Part shown: positions 10,901-22,900 of the stretch, in pieces | Layout of the letters: the number at the start of each line of letters is the position of its first letter | Position numbering within the stretch: position 1 is the first letter of the stretch | NCBI GenBank assembly: GCA_032718475.1 | Contig: JAUCBJ010003757.1 | Span: 46,168-110,167, forward strand | From: Nemertoderma westbladi | Taxonomy: Eukaryota > Xenacoelomorpha > Nemertodermatida > Nemertodermatidae | Direction of reading: 5' to 3' | DNA: 64,000 nucleotides | Position numbers and translations under genes: made by a program | Notes under the pieces: model-generated | Databases searched by the model: none | What the model saw: only the letters and a program-made list of their open reading frames with translations | What the model was told of the DNA's origin: nothing

Positions 10901-13900
10901 AAAAATAGGGGAAAATATAGTTCGGTTGGGTCGTCTAATCGGGGAAAATAGGGGAAAATATAGTTCGGTTGGGTCGTCTGGTCGGGGAAAATAGGGGAAA
11001 ATATAGTTCGGTTGGGTCGTCTAATCGGGGAAAATAGGGGAAAATATAGTTCGGTTGGGTCGTCTAGTCGGGAAAAATAGGGGAAATTATAGTTCGGTTG
11101 GCTCGTCTAGTCGGGGAAAATAGGGGAAATTATAGTTCGGTTGGCTCGTCTAGTCGGGGAAAATAGGGGAAATTATAGTTCGGTTGGCTCGTCTAGTCGG
11201 GGAAAATAGGGGAAAATATAGTTCGGTTGGCTCGTCTAGTCGGGGAAAATAGGGGAAAATATAGTTCGGTTGGGTCGTCTGGTCGGGAAAAATAGGGGAA
11301 ATTATAGTTCGGTTGGCTCGTCTAGTCGGGGAAAATAGGGGAAAATATAGTTCGGTTGGCTCGTCTAGTCGGGGAAAATAGGGGAAATTATAGTTCGGTT
11401 GGCTCGTCTAGTCGGGGAAAATAGGGGAAAATATAGTTCGGTTGGGTCGCCTAGTGGGGAAAAAATAGGGGAAAATATAGTTCGGTTGGGTCGTCTGGTC
11501 GGGAAAAATAGGGGAAATTATAGTTCGGTTGGGTCGTCTAGTCGGGGGAAAAATAGGGGGAAATATAGATCGGTTGGGTCGTCTAATCGGGAACAATTGG
11601 GGAAAATATAGATCGGTGGACTCGTCTAGTCGGGAAAAAAATAAGGGAAATTATAGTTCGGTTGGCTGGAATAATGGGAAAAATAGGGGAAAATATAGTT
11701 CGGTTGGCTCGTCTAGTCGGGGAAAATAGGGGAAATTATAGTTCGGTTGGCTCGTCTAGTCGGGAAAATAGGGGAAAATATAGTTCGGTTGGCTCGTCTA
11801 GTCGGGGAAAATAGGGGAAATTATAGTTCGGTTGGCTCGGTCTAGTCGGGAAAATAGGGGGAAAATATAGTTCGGTTGGCTCGTCTAGTCGGGGAAAATA
11901 GGGGAAATATAGATCGGTTGGGGTCGTCTAATCGGGAACAATTGGGGAAAATATAGATCGGTGGACTCGTCTAGTCGGGAAAAAATAAGGGAAATTATAG
12001 TTCGGTTGGCTGGAATAATGGGGAAAAAATAGGGGAAAATATAGTTCGGTTGGCTCGTCTAGTCGGGAAAAAATAAGGGAAATTATAGTTCGGTTTGGCT
12101 GGAATAATGGGAAAAATAGGGGAAAATATAGTTCGGTTGGCTCGTCTAGTCGGGAAAAAAATAAGGGAAATTATAGTTCGGTTGGCTGGAATAATGGGAA
12201 AAATAGGGGGAAAATATAGTTCGGTTGGCTCGTCTAGTCGGGAAAAATAGGGGAAAATATAGATCGGTTGGCTCGTCTAGTGGGGGGAAAATAGGGGAAA
12301 ATATAGATCGGTTGGCTCGTCAAGTGGGAAAAACAGGGGAAATATAGTTCTATTGGCTCGTCTAGTCGGGGAAAAAATAGGGGAAAATATAGTTCGATTG
12401 GGTCCGTCTAGCGGGAAAAACAATATGGAAAAATATAGCTCGGCTGGCTCGCCTAGTGGAATAAAAATAGGGGAAAATATAATTCGGTTGGCTGGAATAG
12501 TGGGGTAAAATATAGATCGGTTAGCTCGTCTAACGGGGAAAAAAATTGGGGGAAATATAGTTCGGTTGGCTCGAATAGCGGGGAAAAATTATGGGAAAAT
12601 ATAGTTCGGTGGGTTCGACTAGTGGGGGAAAAATAGGGGGAAATATTGTTCGGTTGGCTCGACTATCAGGGATAAAATAGGGGAAAATATAGTTCGGATG
12701 GCTTGAGTGGTGGGAAAAGATAGGGAAAAACAGTTCGGTTTTTAGGGCTAGTGGGGAAAAATATGGAAAGATAGTTCCGTTGGCCCGTTTAGAGAGGAAA
12801 AAATAGGGGGAAATACAGTTCGGTTGGATTAAGTGGTGCGAAAAATATACAATAAACTAGGCCTATATAAAGTATAGTTACACTGGCCCGACTAATTCAG
12901 TAATGTAAATAATATGAAAGTTAACTCACTCCAAGTCGGGATATCCAGGTGTCGGAAGTGTGTCACTATAACAACAGAATCCGTTTCCATTCTCAGGTTC
13001 ATATCGCCCCTTCGGTTTAACTCCAAAATCTATAATGACAGCAAATATTTCCGGTAAAATATAATATAAAACATTTAATGGCAATAATTATATTCATAGT
13101 ATGGGGGGGGGGGGGGGGCACAAAACATGGTAGTTTATTAACCTTTCTATTTTGGGAAAGGAGCACGTTACAGTGGCTGTGTTTCTAACTAAAACAATAA
13201 TTTCCGTGACACTTTCCACTTACTGATATTGAGAATCCCTCATTGAGATGTAATGAGACTTATACCTGAATATAGTAACCCATTACATATGTAATTATTT
13301 ATATGATTACAGTACTACAGGTCGGATTACTGACTTCCGGATCATGGATCCCGAAGTCAGGTGAGGACCTTCGAATACGTAAGATAAAGGCATGGGCAGC
13401 CTTGAATAGGCTTTCCAGGATTTGGAAGTCACCGAGAATTAATCGGAAACTTAAGGTCCGATTATTTAGAGCAGCAGTAGTTTCAGTACTCCTCTATGGG
13501 AGTCCATGCTGGGCTCTAACTGCTGAGGACACCAAATCTCTGGATGGCATGCGATGGCATGCTACGCCGGGTTCATTGTGTCAAGTGCAATACTCACATC
13601 TCCAACCAGACACTATATAACATTAAATGTGTATCATTGGTTCCCCCAAGCTTGACATTAGAACAAAGCCGCCTCCGCTTTGCAGGACATTGCGTTCGCC
13701 GTGAGCACCAGCCAGTGCATAATGTCCAGTTGTGCTTTGGCGACCTCATGGAGTGAATAAGCATGGTGGACAGCCCATGACTTTCTTGAGACGCATCTTA
13801 AAGGACACTGGCCTTGAAGATGCGGATGATCTAGCTAATGTCATGGGTGATAGGGAGTTGTGGCGGCGCAAATTTTGTCGACAAGCCGGCACAGTATTCT

Positions 13901-16900
13901 TAAAAATGCAGCTGCAATGCAGCAAGCCGATCCTAGTACTAGTAGTAATAGTATTACTAGCTGACCGAATGGAACTTATTCGGACATTAGGTGCGTGTGT
14001 GAGATGAGCTTTGGGTTGATTCTTCAGAAGTGACCAAATATATGTCTCACATAATTATTGACAGTTTTCGATGGTTTCAAAATTCAAAATTCAAAATTAA
14101 ATAATTTACACTCTGAACAAAAAAATTTATATTTATACCCAAATAATTATATATTTGTTGAACATCAATAAAACAATACTAATCACATACTTTATGCACC
14201 ATCCAGAAAGTACTGAACAATAAAAGACCTACCAATATCAGTAAGATGTGTAGAAGATACACGATGATATACTGTACCACTACAGGGTAATTAAATGAAA
14301 TTAATCGCTGTAATTTGAAACAGGCTAAAGGCAGCCTTTTATAACCAAAACAAAAACGTTATATTTACCAATCGAAGGAAGGAGGGGGTTACAGGTGGAT
14401 GCTTTTCTAACCAAAACAATAAATGTTCTTGTTAACAATAATTGATGACTTATGAATACTTAGGGTAAAAGTAATAATATATTTAGAAAGATATATGAAA
14501 ATCATTCAATTAAGTTACATAATAATTATTATGGTGAAAAATAAATATGTTTGGTGCAAACGTATGTAGTGTGATCTGGGAAGGAAATAATTTGTGGCGT
14601 TATACTATTATATCTTATTTAATTAATTTAAATTTCATTTCCATTTCTTTTGTTGACTATTATAATATTAATTACATGCAAGAGGATATAAAGATAAAGA
14701 GTTTTGTAATCATAGAAAGTGTATTACACCACTGAAAAAGTAAATTTAATTAAATATTAAATTATAAAAAAAAATGTCTGAACACGGAAATGATAACATT
14801 CGACTTTCAGTTTATCTATTTCGACAAGAGAGAAAATAAATCGTTAATAGATTGACGTCACCATTCCGATATAGAGATATAATAAACTGAGTGTAGACGG
14901 AAAAAAGAACAGGTCGCTGCGCCTTGTAATCTAGGTGACCGTGACGACAACTCCACGCACGCTGTATTAACTCTGTCTATGCTACTACAGAACACCAATA
15001 TTGGTGGTAATAAACGTACTTCATGGTATGTCGTATACGTGTGAGGCACCATCAAATATTTTAGTTTATAAACGAGTGTTTGTAGAAAAATAAAAAGGCT
15101 CCACTATTTAGTTGTAATGAATGCTGAAATCGTTACATTAGATATCCATAATTATGATATTTGTGGACGGATCACTCACCAGGTAACTGGATATATTCTT
15201 CATTTTATCGAGAACGCCTTGCAAAGTCTTTAATGGCGGTAGGTAGCAGGTGGCGTGAAATTGGGGCGAGTCAGGTTCAGTAAAGTCAACCCATAATCTA
15301 CGAGGGATAACAGCCACCGGAACATCGTGAACAATGTGCCGTGATTGGTTGGTTAGAGATGGCTGGAAAGTATAGTGATTGGTTGGTTATAGATGGGTGG
15401 GAAGTATAGTGATTGGCTGATTAGAGATGGTTGGAAAAAAGTATAGTGATTGGTTGGTTATAGATGGCTGGAAGTATAGTTATTGGCTGATTAGAGATGG
15501 TTGGAAAGTATAGTGATTGGATGATTAGAAATGGCTGAAAACTATAGTGATTGGCTAATCAGAGATGGCTGGAAAGTACAGCGATTGGTTGGTTATAGAT
15601 GCCCGGGAAGTATAGTGATTGGCTGATTAGAGATGGTTGGAAAGTATAATGATTGGTTGGTTATAATTGGCTGGAAAGTATAGTGATTGGCTGATTAGAG
15701 ATGGTTGGAAAGTATAGTGATTGGATGGTTAGAAATGGCTAGAAAGTATAGTGATTGGTTGGTTAGAAATGGCTGAAAACTATAGTGATTGGCTAATCAG
15801 AGATGGCTGGAAAGTACAGCGATTGGTTGGTTATAGATGGCTGGGAAGTATAGTGATTGGCTGATTAGATATGGCTGCAAAGTATAATGATTGGTTGGTT
15901 AGAATTGGCTGGAAAGTATAATGATTGGTTGGTTAGAATTGGCTGGAAACTATAGTGATTGGCTGATTAGAGATGGTTGGAAAGTATAATGATTGGTTGG
16001 TTAGAATTGGCTGGAAAGTATAGTGATTGGCTGATTAGAGATGGTTGGAAAGTATAGTGATTGGCTGATTAGAGATGGTTGGAAACTATAGTGATTGGCT
16101 GATTAGAGATGGTTGGAAAGTATAATGATTGGTTGGTTATAATTGGCTGGAAAGTATAGTGATTGGCTGATTAGAGATGGTTGGAAAGTATAGTGATTGG
16201 ATGGTTAGAAATGGCTAGAAAGTATAGTGATTGGTTGGTTAGAAATGGCTGAAAACTATAGTGATTGGCTAATCAGAGATGGCTGGAAAGTACAGCGATT
16301 GGTTGGTTATAGATGGCTGGGAAGTATAGTGATTGGCTGATTAGATATGGCTGGAAAGTATAATGATTGGTTGGTTAGAATTGGCTGGAAACTATAGTGA
16401 TTGGCTGATTAGAGATGGTTGGAAAGTATAATGATTGGTTGGTTATAATTGGCTGGAAAGTATAGTGATTGGCTGATTAGAGATGGTTGGAAAGTATAGT
16501 GATTGGATGGTTAGAAATGGCTAGAAAGTATAGTGATTGGTTGGTTAGAAATGGCTGAAAACTATAGTGATTGGCTGATTAGAGATGGTTGGAAACTATA
16601 GTGATTGGCTGATTAAAGATGGTTGGAAAGTATAATGATTGGTTGGTTAGAATTGGCTGGAAAGTATAGTGATTGTTTGGTTAGAAATGGCTAGAAAGTA
16701 TAGTGATTGGTTGGTTAGAAATGGCTGAAAACTATAGTGATTGGCTGATTAGAGATGGTTGGAAACTATAGTGATTGGCTGATTAGAGATGGTTGGAAAG
16801 TATAATGATTGGTTGGTTAGAATTGGCTGGAAAGTATAGTGATTGGCTGATTAGAGATGGTTGGAAAGTATAGTGATTGGTTGGATAGAAATGGCTGGAA

Positions 16901-19900
16901 AGTATGGTGATTGGTTGGTTAGAAATGGCTGAAAAATATAGTGATTGGCTGATTAGAGATGGTTGGAAACTATAGTGATTGGCTGATAAGAGATGGTTGG
17001 AAAGTATAATGATTGGTTGGTTAGAATTGGCTGGAAAGTATAGTGATTGGCTGATTGGAGATGGTTGGAAAGTATAGTGATTGTTTGGTTAGAAATGGCT
17101 AGAAAGTATAGTGATTGGCTGATTAGAGATGGTTGGAAACTGTAGTTATTGGTTGGTTAGAAATGGCTGGAAAGTATAGTGATTGGTTGGTTAGAAATGG
17201 CTGGAAAGTATAGTGATTGGCTGATTAGAAATGGTTGGAAACTATAGTTATTGGTTGGCTAGAGATGGTTGGAAAGTATAGTGATTGGTTGGTTAGAGAT
17301 GGCTGGAAAGTATAGTGATTGGTTGGTTAGAGATGGCTGGAAAGTATAGTGATTGGTTGGTTAGAGATGGCTGGAAAGTATAGTGATTGGCTGATTAGAG
17401 ATGGTTGGAAACTATAGTTATTGGTTGGCTAGAGATGGTTGGAAAGTATAGTGATTGGTTGGTTAGAGATGGCTGGAAAGTATAGTGATTGCTGATTAGA
17501 GATGGTTGGAAACTATAGTGATTGGCTGATTAGAGATGGTTGGAAACTATAGTGTTTGGTTGGTTAGAAATAGCTGGAAACTATAGTGATTGGCTGATTA
17601 GAGATGGTTGGAAACTATAGTGTTTGGCTGATTAGAGATGGGTGGAAAGTACAGCGATTGGTGATTTGAATTACCCTAAAGTGATCTTTCTGGGTCTGTC
17701 AGTATTGCACTAGCACACATGGGTGATTCTCCTCAAAAGTGGCCGGCCAAATTTGTGTAAATTTTTTGTTCCAAAATATCGAAAAGTATATCATTCGAAT
17801 GCTATTTGCGATGCGAATATGATGATGCTATGTGTAAAGCATGACGGTCACTTTATATAAGGAATTACAAGCGAAAAACTGATGTCCACCGCTGTGTTGG
17901 TGATGTCCCCTGCTGTAAGGCAATTCGCCGTGGACATTTTGTGGACAAATTGAGGTAATACTGTAATGTTTATAGTATTAATAGTACCTACATTAAGTTA
18001 ACTATCATCACAATAAGGGCAGGATAAATGGATCTCACTACATAATGTACAATAATAACAACAAATTTAAGTTGCGTAGATAATGAAATTGTACTTGTAA
18101 CTGCGATATAAAAGGTTACATATATTATTAGGTATAAATAATAGATGTGAAAGAGATATAGGGGGCGTTCATAAAGTATGTCACGAAAATTTTCCTGTAT
18201 TTTGAACACCCCCCCCCCCCCCCCCCTCCCAAATATTTTATTTCAATAATACCGAACCTGCCTATTAATAGGCCAGGGTAGTTCTTGTCAAGAGTTGAGC
18301 CGTTAAAAAACACGATGTGGTTAGGTGCGTGTATGTGTGTATAACCACCCAATATCTCAAAAATTCAAGCAGGTACGCAAACATTTTAATAACAAACTCT
18401 ACATAAATTTTGTGTTACAAATACAGTTCTTGCGCACAAGACTGTATATTTTTTGTGGCGTTTCGATCACGGGGTCACTGAAAAATAGCGGTTTTGAAAA
18501 TTTAAAGTCGAATTTCAAGTTCGTTTAAAGCCACCTTGTTGGCTTTCTAGTTTAATAACAGTTAGAAAGCACAATAGAAAGTGAAACATTTTGACTGAAG
18601 TAGTTCTTACTAAAAGCCTATACCTACTTTAGCAGCTTCAAACTACAGTACTGTACATGTACAAGGCAGACTAGACAGGGGTGTCCTGTTAATGTTAGGG
18701 ATTAAATCCAATGTTATTGAGTTTATAACTTTTTCCTTAAAGTTTCCCACTAACACACAAATGTGTTAGTCAAAGTCAAGCAAACATTAAAGCATACTGT
18801 AGCGCCGTGACCGTCACAAAAGTCTACCCCCCCCCCCCTCCCCCTAGTGTGTGACATACTTTATGAATAGTTTAAATATGAAGCGAGTTTGAACGCTTCG
18901 AATAACTCTATGAACGCTCCCATAAGTGACTCATTTTAATTAGAGTCTATCAAAACTGCAATATCCAAATTGTTTATTTAATCACAAATCACAAGAATAC
19001 CCCAGCATCAATGATGGAAATTGAAATATTTCTATATATTTTATATATATATATATATTATAATATATATTATATATATTATATTATATAAAATAATAGG
19101 AAGGCATTTTATACAACCATGTTCAGCATGATCCGGTCTCTTAAATATAATTTTGAGTTGAACGAATTATGTTTTTGACAGACCAATATCAAGCAAGTAA
19201 AATTATTTGGAAACAGAGAAACAACATGTTCCTATCTGTTCAACCGTAAGTAGTCATCGTTTTATTTAAGCAGGGACACAAAGCGCAACCCTGTTTAAAT
19301 ACTGTAAGTAAAATTATCACATTGGTTACATTTTTGCATATGTGTTTCGCCGGGATTTGGCTCATCAGCTACACTAACCCGTGCAGGACACATGTTAATC
19401 AAACTAACTACACACCAAAACCCAGCTAAACACACATACATAATAAACAAAATAGTATTGCATTATATCCAATGTGATAATTTTACTTACAGTATTTAAA
19501 CAGGGTTGCGCTTTGTGTCCCTGCTTAAATAAAACGATGACTACTTACGGTTGAACAGATAGGAACATGTTGTTTCTCTGTTTCCAAATAATTTTACTTG
19601 CTTGATATTGGTCTGTCAAAAACATAATTCGTTCAACTCAAAATTATATATATATATACATTTATCAAATGCGATTTATTTCATGGTAGAGTACATTGGA
19701 AGTATTTCAAATAGTGGCGACTCAATACAAACACCAATTTTATTACCAATTTTATAGCACCTTTTTTCGGAGTTGGTGTTACATTCTTGGCAACAGCTTC
19801 GCTAAAGGAGATGATACAGTATGTTCTGTTCACATCAATTGGTTATATAGAAAGATAAAATTATCTTCAAAATGGGCTCGTACTTGTGTGACTAGCCCCA

Positions 19901-22900
19901 ATCTACCAGTAATAGTGAACCTTGAAAGTTCGGTAATAATTTTTTAGAAAACCCATATTCTCAAACCCCATGTTTCCAGTGACGAAATATATATGTATTT
20001 AAGTCGTGTTTATGTCCAGAACATAATTTTCATATTGTCTCACTTATTGTCTCTTCAAAACATATAAAAACCAAAATATATCTGCCTTGGCTATCTCTGG
20101 AGTTGCGTACTAAATACGTATTCGCTTAAAGTTGTGCCAAAGATCTACACTGGATCTACTATAAAAAGGAAAAATACAAATGAAATAGTTATTGTCAATT
20201 GTTATGAATATATTATGTTGTGGCGTTTATCAAGAGCTACAAAACCAACCCAAAATTGTCGTATTTAATTCGCGCAATCAAAAGATAAGAACATTTAAAA
20301 CTTTTTCTAAACTTTGCCGGTTTAATGAAAAGTGACCTTAAACTTAAACAGGCGCGGAAGTCTGGACTCACCAATTCAATGTCGAATGTGAGACAAGGTG
20401 TCTGTTTCTTTGTTAGTTTCAGTTTGCAGTTCTTGGCGGATAACCCAGGACCCGATAGAAGAGAGCGGACGGCACTGGAAACCAAATCGGAGGTGAGCTC
20501 CAGGTAAATCTCGTTGGCTTCTGGTGAAACTCCGTCCATTGCGTATTCATCAAACAGGTTCACCTTGGGAAATAAATAAATAAGGCAATTCAAACTGGTT
20601 CACCTTTGGAAATAAATAAATAAAGCAATTCAAAAAGGTTCACCTTGGGAAATAAAAATAAATAAAGCAATTCAAACAGGTTCACTTTGTTTTAAAAAAG
20701 CAATTCAAAAAGGTTCAGCTTGGGAAATAAAAATAAATAAAGCAATTCCAACAGGTTCAGCTTGGGAAATAAAAATAAATAAAGCTATTCAAACAGGTTC
20801 ACCTTGGGAAATAAAAATAAAAAAAGCACTTCAAAAAGGTTCAGCTTGGGAAATAAAAATAAATAAAGCAATTCCAACAGGTTCACCTTGGGAAATAAAA
20901 ATAAATAAAGCAATTCAAACAGGTTCAGCTTGGGGAATAAATAAATAAAGCAATTCAAACTGGTTCACCTTGGGAAATAAAAATAAAAAAAGCAATTCAA
21001 AAAGGTTCAGCTTGGGAAATAAAAATAAATAAAGCAATTCCAGCAGGTTCACCTTGGGAAATAAAAATAAAAAAAGCAATTCAAAAAGGTTCAGCTTGGG
21101 AAATAAAAATAAATAAAGCAATTCCAACAGGTTCACCTTGGGAAATAAAAATAAAAAAAGCAATTCAAAAAGGTTCAGCTTGGGAAATAAAAATAAATAA
21201 AGCAATTCAAACAGGTTCAGCTTGGGAAATAAATAAATAAAGAAATTCAAACTGGTTCACCTTTGGAAATAAATAAATAAAGCAATTCAAAAAGGTTCAC
21301 CTTGGGAAATAAAAATAAAAAAAGCAATTCAAAAAGGTTCAGCTTGGGAAATAACAATAAATAAAGCAATTCCAACAGGTTCAGCTTGGGAAACAAATAA
21401 ATAAACCAATTCAAACAGGTTCACCTTGGGAAATAAATAAATAAAGCAATTCAAACAGGTTCAGCTTGGGAAATAAAAATAAAAAAAGCAATTCAAAAAG
21501 GTTCAGCTTGGGAAATAAAAATAAATAAAGCAATTCCAACAGGTTCACCTTGGGAAATAAATAAATAAAGCAATTCAAACAGGTTCACCTTGGGAAATAA
21601 ATAAATAAAGCAATTCAAACAGGTTCAGCTTGGGAAATAAAAATAAAAAAAGCAATTCAAAAAGGTTCAGCTTGGGAAATAAAAATAAATAAAGCAATTC
21701 CAACAGGTTCACCTTGGGAAATAAAAATAAAAAAAGCAATTCAAAAAGGTTCAGCTTGGGAAATAAAAATAAATAAAGCAATTCCAACAGGTTCACCTTG
21801 GGAAATAAAAATAAAAAAAGCAATTCAAAAAGGTTCAGCTTGGGAAATAAAAATAAATAAAGCAATTCCAACAGGTTCACCTTGGGAAATAAAAATAAAA
21901 AAAGCAATTCAAAAAGGTTCAGCTTGGGAAATAAAAATAAATAAAGCAATTCAAACAGGTTCAGCTTGGGAAATAAATAAATAAAGAAATTCAAACTGGT
22001 TCACCTTTGGAAATAAATAAATAAAGCAATTCTAACAGGTTCACCTTGGGAAATAAAAATAAATAAAGCAATTCAAAAAGGTTCAGCTTGGGAAATAAAA
22101 ATAAATAAAGCAATTCCAACAGGTTCATCTTGGGAAATAAATAAATAAACCAATTCAAACAGGTTCACCTTGGGAAATAAATAAATAAAGCAATTCAAAC
22201 AGGTTCAGCTTGGGAAATAAAAATAAAAAAAGCAATTCAAAAAGGTTCAGCTTGGGAAATAAAAATAAATAAAGCAATTCCAACAGGTTCATCTTGGGAA
22301 ATAAATAAATAAACCAATTCAAACAGGTTCACCTTGGGAAATAAATAAATAAAGCAATTCAAAAAGGTTCACCTTGGGAAATAAAAATAAAAAAAGCAAT
22401 TCAAAAAGGTTCAGTTTGGGAAATAAAAATAAAAAAATCAATTCAAACAGGTTCACCTTGGGAAACAAATAAATAAAGCAATTCAAACAGGTTCACCTTG
22501 GAAAATAAATAAATAAAGCAAATCTAACAGGTTCACCTTGGGAAATAAAAATAAAAAAAGCAATTCAAAAAGGTTCAGCTTGGGAAATAAAAATAAATAA
22601 AGCAATTCCAACAGGTTCACCTTGGGAAATAAAAATAAAAAAAGCAATTCAAAAAGGTTCAGCTTGGGAAATAAAAATAAATAAAGCAATTCCAACAGGT
22701 TCACCTTGGGAAATAAAAATAAAAAAAGCAATTCAAAAAGGTTCAGCTTGGGAAATAAAAATAAATAAAGCAATTCAAACAGGTTCAGCTTGGGAAATAA
22801 ATAAATAAAGCAATTCAAACTGGTTCACCTTTGGAAATAAATAAATAAAGCAATTCAAAAAGGTTCACCTTGGGAAATAAAAATAAAAAAAGCAATTCAA

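Noticed and set aside
17663-20371. A missing HUS1 exon between exons 3 and 4
   Set aside because: Exons 3 and 4 join in phase 0 with no gap relative to vertebrate HUS1, so none is needed.
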